Assembly (NCBI GenBank): GCA_024680365.1
Contig: JAILCN010000055.1
Coordinates: 1-35,705, forward strand
Origin: Solobacterium sp.
GTDB taxonomy: Bacteria > Bacillota_I > Bacilli_A > Erysipelotrichales > Erysipelotrichaceae
Direction: 5' to 3'
Length of the DNA: 35,705 nucleotides
Within the stretch, counting starts at the first letter, position 1, and every line of letters starts with the position of its first letter. The position numbers and the translations under genes are program-made. Positions 14,337-22,229 of the stretch are shown here, piece by piece. The notes under the pieces are model-generated. The model was given only the letters and a program-made list of their open reading frames with translations, was not told where the DNA came from and searched no databases.

Positions 14337-15551
14337 ATGAAATTTCAGGAACAGCCTTTTGTGCCGATGATCTTCGGCGGCGATATCAATACTTACAGCA
14401 TGGCCAGAGCTTTCTATGAAGCGTATGGCGTGAAGAGCTATACATTCGGCAAATATCAGAGCGGTCCGAGCAAGGATTCCTTCATCATCGAATACACAGC
14501 AGATGAAAGGATCGACAAAGATGAGTTCTTCCTGTTTACAGTGAAGAAATTCTGCCGCAGATTCGCGGACAAGATCGTCATCCTGGTCGGCTGCGGAGAT
14601 AACTATGTCGCGCTGATCTCAAAGCATAAGAATGAACTGCCGGACAACACGGTCGCGGCATATATCGATTTCGATCTGATGGACACCCTGCAGCAGAAGG
14701 AACGCTTCTATGCGCTGTGTGATCAGTATGGCATCGATCATCCGGCAACACGCGTCTTCAAATGCGGCGACAGCACTGATCTCGATCTGCCCTGGCAGTA
14801 TCCCGTCGTTCTCAAGCCGTCCGACTGCATCGGCTACTGGAAACACCCGTTTGAAGGACAGGAAAAAGTGTATATCATCGCTTCGAAAGAGGAGCTCAAA
14901 GAGACGCTGGAGAAGATCTACGGTGCCGGCTATCCGGACGACATGATCATCCAGGACATGATCCCCGGCAACGATGAATACATGCGTGTTCTGACGGCGT
15001 ACAGCGACCGGAACGGACAGGTGAAGATGATGTGCCTCGGCCATGTCCTTCTGGAAGAACATACACCGCTGGGCAAAGGCAACCATGCCGTGATCATCAC
15101 GGAATACGAAGAAGAACTGATGATGCAGGCAAAGAAGCTTCTGGAAGCGCTGCATTATGTCGGCTTCGCAAACTTCGACATCAAATACGACAGACGCGAC
15201 GGAAAGTTCAAGTTCTTTGAGATCAATACCAGACAGGGCAGATCCAACTACTATGTGACCGGGTCCGGCTTCAACCTTGCCCGCTGCCTGGTGGAAGAAT
15301 ATGTATACGGCAAAGAAGCAGAATTTGCCTGCGCAAAGGAAGCACACCTCTGGACGGTCGTGCCGATGGGCGTCATCCGCCGCTTTGTCAGGGAAGATGA
15401 AAACCGTGAAAAAGCAGAACAGCTGTATAAAGAAGGAAAATGGGTCAATCCGATTTTCATGAAGGGCGACGCACATCCTGTGCGTATGGCGCATATGCTG
15501 AAAAACTATCTGGAACACTACGGAAAATTCAAGAAATATTACAATCTCTGA
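14337..15551 (+). CDS. ATP-grasp carboxylate-amine ligase (D-aspartate ligase-like)
   Basis: The 404-residue cytoplasmic ligase has the ATP-grasp fold: an N-terminal domain (about 1-115), an ATP-binding Lys at K160 in YPVVLKPSDC, and the metal-binding E295 and N297 in FFEINTRQGRSNYY. ATP-grasp ligases join a carboxylate to an amine through an acyl phosphate. Overall layout and length fit the group containing enterococcal D-aspartate ligase (Asl), which adds D-Asp to the stem-peptide lysine. The nearby Asp/Glu racemase supports that reading but does not prove it; other amino-acid or peptide ligases are possible. The ribosome site is CGGAGGT. It is a single-gene unit; no clear terminator is seen before the ptsH promoter. 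Confidence 0.82.
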   Translation: MKFQEQPFVPMIFGGDINTYSMARAFYEAYGVKSYTFGKYQSGPSKDSFIIEYTADERIDKDEFFLFTVKKFCRRFADKIVILVGCGDNYVALISKHKNELPDNTVAAYIDFDLMDTLQQKERFYALCDQYGIDHPATRVFKCGDSTDLDLPWQYPVVLKPSDCIGYWKHPFEGQEKVYIIASKEELKETLEKIYGAGYPDDMIIQDMIPGNDEYMRVLTAYSDRNGQVKMMCLGHVLLEEHTPLGKGNHAVIITEYEEELMMQAKKLLEALHYVGFANFDIKYDRRDGKFKFFEINTRQGRSNYYVTGSGFNLARCLVEEYVYGKEAEFACAKEAHLWTVVPMGVIRRFVREDENREKAEQLYKEGKWVNPIFMKGDAHPVRMAHMLKNYLEHYGKFKKYYNL

Positions 15552-15599
15552 GCCGCAAAAAAATCATTAAGTTTTGTTATAGAAATCCTGGAGATTTTA

Positions 15600-15637
15600 T
15601 GAAAGCGCTTGCGGGATAAACCCCCTTGTATTAGAAT
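15600..15637 (+). promoter_or_regulatory. ptsH promoter with cre site over the -35
   Basis: TGAAAGCGCTTGCG (15600-15613) matches the CcpA cre consensus closely. It overlaps a -35 (TTGCGG, 15609-15614) placed 17 bases from the -10 TAGAAT (15632-15637). This predicts CcpA control of HPr itself. Confidence 0.65.
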
Positions 15638-15668
15638 GTAGTCAGAATTAGTGGAGGTAAATAATCTA

Positions 15669-15935
15669 ATGAAAGAAATTTCCGTTACAGTTATTGATCC
15701 TGTAGGATTACATGCACGTCCGGCTACTGTTGCCGTTAACTCTGCCAGCAAGTTCAAGAGTGAAGTTAAGGTTTCCTATAAGGGCCGCACTGTAAACATG
15801 AAGTCCATCATGGGCGTTATGTCTCTCGGAATCCCGACACAGTCCGAAATCACAATTACCTGCGAAGGTGACGATGAAGAGTCTGCTGTCAAGACAATCG
15901 AAGACGTACTCCGTGCACAGAAAGTCATTGCCTAA
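15669..15935 (+). CDS. ptsH: HPr phosphocarrier protein
   Basis: The 88-residue protein is the standard HPr length. His15 in GLHARPA takes phosphate from enzyme I and gives it to IIA proteins. Ser46 in KSIMGVMSLGI is the HPr kinase site that makes HPr-Ser-P, the CcpA corepressor in Bacillota. ATG 15669 is chosen over an upstream GTG or ATG because GGAGG lies 13 bases before it and the family begins with MKEISVTV-like sequence. ptsI is not adjacent in this window. A terminator follows, then pgcA. It is the probable phosphate donor to the IIA at 4254. Confidence 0.96.
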   Translation: MKEISVTVIDPVGLHARPATVAVNSASKFKSEVKVSYKGRTVNMKSIMGVMSLGIPTQSEITITCEGDDEESAVKTIEDVLRAQKVIA

Positions 15936-15952
15936 TTAAGCTGACAAAACGA

Positions 15953-15987
15953 AAGGGAAGATGCTTCTGAGCATCTCCCTTTTTTTC
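15953..15987 (+). terminator. Terminator after ptsH
   Basis: AAAGGG plus AGATGCT pairs with AGCATCT plus CCCTTT, with one bulged A and a TCTG loop, followed by a 7-base T-run. pgcA starts 29 bases later with no clear promoter, so some readthrough into it is likely. Confidence 0.85.
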
Positions 15988-16015
15988 ACCGAGTGAGAAA
16001 GGAAAAGGAAAAAAC

Positions 16016-17698
16016 ATGTATCAGGAAGAGTACAAACGCTGGCTCGAGGCAGATCTGATCGACTGTGATCTGAAGCCGGAACTTCTCAGCATCAAAGATG
16101 ACGATGATGCTATCAAAGAACGCTTCGCAGTTGCGCTGAAATTCGGAACAGCCGGACTCCGCGGAACCCTTGGCGCAGGAACAAACAGAATGAACATCTG
16201 GGTCGTCAGACAGGCTACCCAGGGTGTTGCAGACTGGGTCAAGACACAGGGCGGCAACCAGACAGTAGCGATCAGCTATGACAGCCGTCTGAAGGGCTGG
16301 AACTTCGCAAGAGACGCGGCAGGCGTCCTCGCTGCAAACGGCATTAATGTCCGCATTTATGATGAGCTGATGCCTGTACCGGCACTCAGCTTCGCTACCC
16401 GCTACTATAATTGCAACGCGGGCATCATGATCACTGCATCCCATAACCCTGCCAAGTACAACGGCTTCAAGGCTTACGGACCGGACGGCTGCCAGATGAC
16501 AGACGACGCGGCTGCAGTTGTATATGACTCCATTCAGAAAACAGACGTTCTTTACGGCGCCAAGTACATTACCTTCGCTGAAGGCGTTGAAAAAGGACTG
16601 ATCAAGTTCGTCGGCAAGGACTGCACAGACGCATTCTATGAAGCAGTCGAAGCAAGACAGGTCAGACCCGGCCTCTGCAAGACAGCCGGCCTGAAGCTTG
16701 TCTACTCGCCGCTGAACGGAACCGGCCTCGTTCCGGTCACACATGTCCTCAATGACATGGGCATCACAGACATCACGATCGTTCCCGAGCAGGAATATCC
16801 GAACGGCTATTTCACGACCTGCCCGTATCCGAACCCTGAGATCTTCGAAGCTCTGGAAAAAGGACTGAACCTGGCAAAAGAAGTCGGTGCTGACCTGATG
16901 CTGGCAACAGACCCTGACGCTGACCGTGTCGGTATCGCCATGAAATGTCCGGATGGTTCCTATGAACTCGTTTCCGGAAACGAAATGGGCGTTCTCCTGC
17001 TTGACTACATCTGCGCAGGAAGAATTGAAAAGGGCACAATGCCTGAGAAACCGGTCGCTGTTATGTCCATCGTTTCCACACCGCTCGCTGACGCAGTTGC
17101 GAAGCACTATGGCGTTGAACTCAGACATACACTGACAGGCTTCAAGTGGATCGGCGACCAGATCGCTCAGCTGGAAGCAGCAGGCGAAGTCGACAGATTC
17201 ATCTTCGGTTTCGAAGAGAGCTACGGCTACCTGGCAGGACCGTACGTACGTGACAAAGACGCTGTCATCGGCTCCATGCTGATCTGCGAAATGGCTGCGT
17301 ACTACCGTTCCATCGGTTCCTCCATCAAGCAGCGTCTGGAAGAGATCTATGCTGAATACGGCCGTTACCTGAACAAGGTCGACAGCTTCGAATTCCCTGG
17401 CCTGTCCGGCATGGACAAGATGAACGGAATCATGGCTGACCTGCGTGCGAATCCGCCGAAAGAATTCGCCGGAAAAGCAGTTGCCAAGGTAACAGACTAC
17501 ACAAAACCTGAAGAAACAGGTCTGCCGAAGGCAAACGTCCTGATCTATGAACTGGAAGACGGCGCTGCAGTCATCGTTCGTCCGTCCGGAACAGAACCGA
17601 AGATCAAGACATACTTCACAACACTTGGAAAAGATCTGGCAGAAGCACAGGCTGAAAAAGATGCACTGGCTGAAGCTATGAAACCGATTCTTTCCTGA
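16016..17698 (+). CDS. pgcA: Phosphoglucomutase / phospho-sugar mutase
   Basis: The 560-residue alpha-D-phosphohexomutase interconverts glucose-1-phosphate and glucose-6-phosphate, and often mannose phosphates. The four family signatures are in order: the phosphoserine loop TASHNPAKYNG (S142), the magnesium loop DPDADR (D299, D301, D303), the sugar-binding FGFEESYGYL, and the phosphate-binding RPSGTEPK (R522 region). Length matches the long PgcA/PGM2 branch of Bacillota. The ribosome site is AAAGGAAAAGG. It supplies Glc-1-P for GlgC and uses Glc-1-P from GlgP, which explains its place before the glycogen genes. It ends in a strong terminator. Confidence 0.95.
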   Translation: MYQEEYKRWLEADLIDCDLKPELLSIKDDDDAIKERFAVALKFGTAGLRGTLGAGTNRMNIWVVRQATQGVADWVKTQGGNQTVAISYDSRLKGWNFARDAAGVLAANGINVRIYDELMPVPALSFATRYYNCNAGIMITASHNPAKYNGFKAYGPDGCQMTDDAAAVVYDSIQKTDVLYGAKYITFAEGVEKGLIKFVGKDCTDAFYEAVEARQVRPGLCKTAGLKLVYSPLNGTGLVPVTHVLNDMGITDITIVPEQEYPNGYFTTCPYPNPEIFEALEKGLNLAKEVGADLMLATDPDADRVGIAMKCPDGSYELVSGNEMGVLLLDYICAGRIEKGTMPEKPVAVMSIVSTPLADAVAKHYGVELRHTLTGFKWIGDQIAQLEAAGEVDRFIFGFEESYGYLAGPYVRDKDAVIGSMLICEMAAYYRSIGSSIKQRLEEIYAEYGRYLNKVDSFEFPGLSGMDKMNGIMADLRANPPKEFAGKAVAKVTDYTKPEETGLPKANVLIYELEDGAAVIVRPSGTEPKIKTYFTTLGKDLAEAQAEKDALAEAMKPILS

Positions 17699-17715
17699 TT
17701 GATCGATTTCAGTCA

Positions 17716-17742
17716 TTGCCCGCCTTCCGGCGGGCTTTTTTC
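17716..17742 (+). terminator. Terminator after pgcA
   Basis: GCCCGCC pairs perfectly with GGCGGGC around a TTCC loop, followed by T residues (17736-17741). Confidence 0.92.
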
Positions 17743-17873
17743 TGTCAGCTGAGAATCATACAAATCAAGGTAATTGTAATAAAATGAATTTAAGAAATAT
17801 TAGGCTTTTTTTATGTCAGTCAATATAATATATATGAGTTATTATCTGCAGTTACTTCCAGGAGATGTTATTT
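17743..17873 (+). promoter_or_regulatory. AT-rich leader of the glycogen operon with candidate -10
   Basis: This 131-base AT-rich gap must hold the glgB promoter. The best -10 is TATAAT at 17824-17829. Its -35 position (about 17800-17806, TTAGGC) is poor, which suggests an activator. A second weak pair starts with TTGTAA at 17774. I see no cre match or riboswitch in it. Confidence 0.4.
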
Positions 17874-19751
17874 ATGGACAAAGAGAAGATCATTGAGTAC
17901 TTTCATCAAGGCTGTGCAGTAAACGCGTACCGCCTTTTTGGTGCTCATTTTGAATATGAAGACGGCGAAGGCGTCCGTTTTACGGTATATGCACCGCATG
18001 CCAGGAACGTCAGCGTGATCGGTTCCTTTACCGACTGGGAAGCCCATCCCATCCGCATGGAGCGTACCGGCTTCACCGGCGTCTGGAGCGTTTTTGTCAA
18101 AGGTGTTCAGCAGTGGAGCTCCTACCGCTACCGGATCGAAGACCGCAGCGGCAGATGCTTCAACAAGTCGGATCCCTACGCGTTCTACAGCGAGACCCGT
18201 CCGGAGACAGCTTCCAAAGTCTATGATCTCAATGAGATCAAATGGTCTGATAAAGCGTGGATGAACAAACGCACCCGCTGTTTCGATGCGCCGCTGAATA
18301 TCTATGAAGTTTATGCCGGCGGCTGGATGCACAACGGAGCATATCCCTATACCTATGAAATGCTGGAACAGAATCTGATTCCCTACGTCAAGGCGCACGG
18401 CTTTACGCATATTGAGATGATGCCCCTCAATGAATACCCGTTCGACGGTTCCTGGGGCTATCAGGCAAGCGGATACTTTTCACTGACGTCCAGATACGGC
18501 AATCCGACGGAATTCGCGTCCTTTGTGAATGCCTGCCACAGAGAAGGCATCGGCGTGATCGTGGACATGGTTCCTGTTCACTTTGTAAAGGATGACTTCG
18601 GACTGCGGTATTTTGACGGTGAAGCGCTGTATGAATACACAGACAGGGAAAATGCCGAATCTCAGTGGGGCACGATGAATTTCAACCTCTGGAATGAGGA
18701 AGTCCGTTCCTTCCTGATCTCCGCGGCAGCGTTCTGGTGTGATGTCTATCACATGGACGGCATCCGCATCGACGCAGTTTCCAACCTGATCTACTGGGCG
18801 GGCAACAGCAACCGCGGGACCAACGAAGGTTCACTGAATTTCATCAAGAGACTGAATTATTACATCCACAAAGAATTCCCGACCGTCATGATGATCGCTG
18901 AAGACAGCTCGGATTTCCCGAAGGTCACTGCCGATACACTGGACGGCGGACTCGGATTTGACTACAAGTGGGATCTGGGATGGATGAACGATACACTCAA
19001 ATACTATGCGACAGATCCTCTTTACCGGGTACATGATCATAACAAGATCACATTCTCGATGGCATATTTCCACAGTGAACGGTTCCTTCTGCCGCTGAGC
19101 CATGACGAGAACGTACACGGCAAGAAGACGGTGATCGACAGAATGTTCGGCGATTATGACATGAAATTCTCCCAGGTCAGGAATCTGTACGCGTATATGT
19201 ATGCCCATCCCGGCAAAAAACTGAATTTTATGGGCAATGAGATTGCCAGTTTCCGTGAATTCGACGAAAATAAGGAACTGGACTGGTTCCTTCTGGATTA
19301 TCCGCGTCACGACGCGTTCCTGCGTTACTTTACCGATCTGAACCGGATCTACGACCATCATCCCTGTCTTTTCAGGTATGATTATGAAAGAAATAACGGA
19401 TTTCGATGGATCGATGCGGATAATGCGAAACAAAGTATCTTTACTTTTTACCGCGAAGATGATAAAGAATACCTTGTATGTGTCCTGAACTGCCTGTCGG
19501 CATCCTATGAGGCATATGATGTCTGTGTTCCGTGCGGCGGAACGTATACGGAGATCCTGAATTCCGAGAAGGATATTTACGACGGATGCAACATGTGCAA
19601 CTTCAAGCCTGTCAAGGCATGGAAGAGAAAAGAGAAGCTACAGGACTTTGAATACTCGATCACGATCCGGATCGCACCATGGTCCGCAATCTGGCTGACC
19701 TGTCCGAAAAAGAAGGCAGTCAGAAAAACCGCGAAACAAACGAACTGTTAG
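17874..19751 (+). CDS. glgB: 1,4-alpha-glucan (glycogen) branching enzyme
   Basis: The 625-residue GH13 enzyme cuts an alpha-1,4 chain and rejoins it as an alpha-1,6 branch in glycogen. An N-terminal CBM48-like domain (about 20-110) precedes the TIM barrel. Catalytic residues are D300 in DGIRIDAVSN, E343 in MIAEDSSDFPKV and D411 in LSHDENVHGKK; the branching-enzyme stretch EYPFDGSWGYQ is also present. I chose ATG 17874, since AGGAG lies 9 bases upstream; ATG 17865 would touch that site. The C-terminus ends in a short Lys-rich tail. glgP begins 17 bases downstream, so both are co-transcribed. Confidence 0.95.
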   Translation: MDKEKIIEYFHQGCAVNAYRLFGAHFEYEDGEGVRFTVYAPHARNVSVIGSFTDWEAHPIRMERTGFTGVWSVFVKGVQQWSSYRYRIEDRSGRCFNKSDPYAFYSETRPETASKVYDLNEIKWSDKAWMNKRTRCFDAPLNIYEVYAGGWMHNGAYPYTYEMLEQNLIPYVKAHGFTHIEMMPLNEYPFDGSWGYQASGYFSLTSRYGNPTEFASFVNACHREGIGVIVDMVPVHFVKDDFGLRYFDGEALYEYTDRENAESQWGTMNFNLWNEEVRSFLISAAAFWCDVYHMDGIRIDAVSNLIYWAGNSNRGTNEGSLNFIKRLNYYIHKEFPTVMMIAEDSSDFPKVTADTLDGGLGFDYKWDLGWMNDTLKYYATDPLYRVHDHNKITFSMAYFHSERFLLPLSHDENVHGKKTVIDRMFGDYDMKFSQVRNLYAYMYAHPGKKLNFMGNEIASFREFDENKELDWFLLDYPRHDAFLRYFTDLNRIYDHHPCLFRYDYERNNGFRWIDADNAKQSIFTFYREDDKEYLVCVLNCLSASYEAYDVCVPCGGTYTEILNSEKDIYDGCNMCNFKPVKAWKRKEKLQDFEYSITIRIAPWSAIWLTCPKKKAVRKTAKQTNC

Positions 19752-19768
19752 AAAGGGCAGAAGAATTT

Positions 19769-22171
19769 ATGTTCAAAAACAAAACGGAGTTCAAGAAAGA
19801 ATATACCCGACGGCTCGTAGAATCATACGGAACAACAGTCGATCAGACCCATCCGACGGAGAAGTACATCGCTCTGGGCAAGATGGTCAGAGATTATGCC
19901 AATGTCAACTGGAAAGACACCAAACAGGCAGAGGCGCAGGAGAAGACAAAACAGGTTTACTATTTCTCAATGGAATTCCTGCTTGGACGGATGCTGACAA
20001 GCAACCTGAAGAACCTGGGGATCTACGATATGGTCGTCGAAGGCCTCAAAGACCTCGGCATCGATTACAAAGACCTGGCTGAACTGGAAGCTGACCCCGG
20101 TCTGGGCAACGGCGGCCTGGGAAGACTTGCCGCATGCTTCATGGATTCTGCCGCATCCATGAGATATCCGGTCAACGGCAACTGCATCCGCTACCGTGCG
20201 GGTCTGTTCCGTCAGCTGATCAACCATCAGGGCGATCAGGTCGAAATGCCTGATATGTGGATGTACTACGGCACGCCGTGGGAGATCCGCAAGCCGAAGC
20301 ACGCTGTCGATGTCAAATTCTACGGACATCTGAACGTTACATATGATGAAAACGGCGACATGCATTTTTCCCATGTTGACGCGACGCATATCAGAGCTGT
20401 CCCGTATGACATGGCAATGATCGGCTCCGACACGAAGATGACAAATACGCTGCGTCTGTGGTCGGCGGAACCGGCTGACATCGCGCCGCGCGGCATTGAC
20501 TACCGTCAGTATCTTTCTGATGTTGAGAACATCTGTCTGAACGTTTATCCGAACGACAGTACCGAGGAAGGCAAATTCCTCCGCCTGAAGCAGCAGTACT
20601 TCTTTGTCTGCGCCGGCATCAACAGCATCATCGAGTCACACATGCATACATTCAAGAAGCTGGACAACCTCGGCAAAAAGATCGCCATCCAGCTGAATGA
20701 TACCCATCCGGTCCTGGCAATTCCCGAACTGATGCGCGTTCTGATGGACGACTACGGATACCAGTGGGACGAAGCTTCCAAGATCACAACGGAAGTCATG
20801 TCCTATACAAACCACACCGTCATGTCCGAAGCTCTGGAAAAATGGCCGACCCGCTATATCCGCGAGCTGCTTCCGAGAATTTACATGATCATCGAGGAGA
20901 TTGACAGACGCTTCTGCCAGTATGTCCGCATTCACTGCCCGGAAGATCCGGCAATGATGGAGAGAGTACGCATCATCAAAGACGATCAGGTCCATATGGC
21001 AAATCTTGCCATCATCGGTTCCCACAGCGTCAACGGCGTCGCTGCCCTGCACAGTGAGATCCTCAAGAAAGATCTGTTCCGTGACTACTACCGTCTGTTC
21101 CCGGAGCGTTTCTCCAACAAGACAAACGGCATCACGCACAGAAGATGGATGCTTTACAGCAACCCTCAGCTGAAGAGCCTGATGGACCGCAAGATCGGCA
21201 AAAAGTATGAAGGCGACTACCGCGAATTTGAGAAGCTGATGAACTATGTCGATCAGCCTGCCGTTCAGGATGCATTCCTGAGCGTCAAGCAGGAGCGCAA
21301 GTGGCTTCTGGCGGATTATATTGAAGACAAGACCGGCGTAGCAGTCAATCCGGAATCCATTTTCGATACCCAGGCAAAACGTCTGCACGCCTACAAGAGA
21401 CAGCTGCTGAACATCATGCATGTCATCTACCGCTATCAGCGGATCAAGTCCGATCCGGAATACCGGATGGTTCCTCATACCTATCTGTTCGCGGCAAAGG
21501 CAGCCAGCAGCTATGCGTTCGCAAAGAAAGTCATCAAGCTGATCAACCGCGTTGCCAACGTTGTCAACAACGATCCGGATGTCAAAGACATGATGAAAGT
21601 CGTCTTCCTGCCGAACTACAATGTCTCCATGTCTGAGATCCTTGTTCCGGGCACAGATGTGTCCGAACAGATCAGCACAGCCGGCAAGGAAGCATCCGGC
21701 ACCGGCAACATGAAGTTCATGATGAACGGCGCGGTGACGCTGGGCACACTGGACGGCGCCAACGTTGAGATCGATGAACTGGTCGGCCGCGAGAACGATG
21801 TGATCTTCGGCATGACAGTTGATGAGGTCAACGAAAAACGCTACAATTACAACGCTCGTGAATACTACAACAATGACGAACGCATCCGCAATGTCATGAA
21901 TACGTTCATCAATACGACATGGGCTTCTGATCCCAATGAGTTCCGCATCATCTATGATGAACTCCTGATGAAGAACGACGAATTCTTTGTTCTGGCTGAC
22001 TTCGACGCGTATGTCAAGGCGCAGGAAGAGATTGAAAGACTGTATCAGGACCGCAGAGCATGGGCGAAGATGTGTCTGATCAACATCGCAAAGAGCGGTT
22101 ATTTCTCAAGCGACAGAACAATTGAGGAATATGCAAAAGAAATCTGGAAAGTAAAACAGCTGGATATCTGA
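19769..22171 (+). CDS. glgP: Glycogen/maltodextrin phosphorylase
   Basis: The 800-residue GT35 phosphorylase releases Glc-1-P from glycogen chain ends. The PLP site is intact: K649 in GTGNMKFMMNGA, followed by TLGTLDGANVEI. Other family stretches are EADPGLGNGGLGRLAACFMDS and AIQLNDTHPVLAIPELMR. The frame stays open 90 bases upstream into glgB, but ATG 19769 (MFKNKTEFKK) has GAAAGGG upstream and avoids the 73-base overlap. Length and N-terminus match bacterial GlgP. It lies between glgB and pulA: phosphorolysis stalls near branches that the pullulanase then removes. Confidence 0.95.
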   Translation: MFKNKTEFKKEYTRRLVESYGTTVDQTHPTEKYIALGKMVRDYANVNWKDTKQAEAQEKTKQVYYFSMEFLLGRMLTSNLKNLGIYDMVVEGLKDLGIDYKDLAELEADPGLGNGGLGRLAACFMDSAASMRYPVNGNCIRYRAGLFRQLINHQGDQVEMPDMWMYYGTPWEIRKPKHAVDVKFYGHLNVTYDENGDMHFSHVDATHIRAVPYDMAMIGSDTKMTNTLRLWSAEPADIAPRGIDYRQYLSDVENICLNVYPNDSTEEGKFLRLKQQYFFVCAGINSIIESHMHTFKKLDNLGKKIAIQLNDTHPVLAIPELMRVLMDDYGYQWDEASKITTEVMSYTNHTVMSEALEKWPTRYIRELLPRIYMIIEEIDRRFCQYVRIHCPEDPAMMERVRIIKDDQVHMANLAIIGSHSVNGVAALHSEILKKDLFRDYYRLFPERFSNKTNGITHRRWMLYSNPQLKSLMDRKIGKKYEGDYREFEKLMNYVDQPAVQDAFLSVKQERKWLLADYIEDKTGVAVNPESIFDTQAKRLHAYKRQLLNIMHVIYRYQRIKSDPEYRMVPHTYLFAAKAASSYAFAKKVIKLINRVANVVNNDPDVKDMMKVVFLPNYNVSMSEILVPGTDVSEQISTAGKEASGTGNMKFMMNGAVTLGTLDGANVEIDELVGRENDVIFGMTVDEVNEKRYNYNAREYYNNDERIRNVMNTFINTTWASDPNEFRIIYDELLMKNDEFFVLADFDAYVKAQEEIERLYQDRRAWAKMCLINIAKSGYFSSDRTIEEYAKEIWKVKQLDI

Positions 22172-22178
22172 TAAAATA

Positions 22179-22212
22179 AGAGGGCACCCGAGGGCGCCCT
22201 TTCATTGTTTTT
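22179..22212 (+). terminator. Hairpin terminator after glgP
   Basis: AGGGC-CC pairs with GG-GCCCT (one A-C mismatch) around CGAG, followed by TTTCATTG and five T. The interrupted T-run suggests partial termination before pulA. Confidence 0.55.
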
Positions 22213-22229
22213 AGACAGGAGGCGATCAT

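Noticed and set aside
15986-17716. Open frame of about 576 codons opposite pgcA, and a similar one opposite glgC/glgD (28261-29847)
   Set aside because: Both have the same codon-bias antisense effect. The sense genes have complete catalytic motifs and ribosome sites, and the antisense products look like no protein family.
19679-19768. Upstream extension of glgP overlapping glgB by 73 bases
   Set aside because: No ribosome site precedes ATG 19679, the extra residues do not resemble phosphorylase, and ATG 19769 has a good site.
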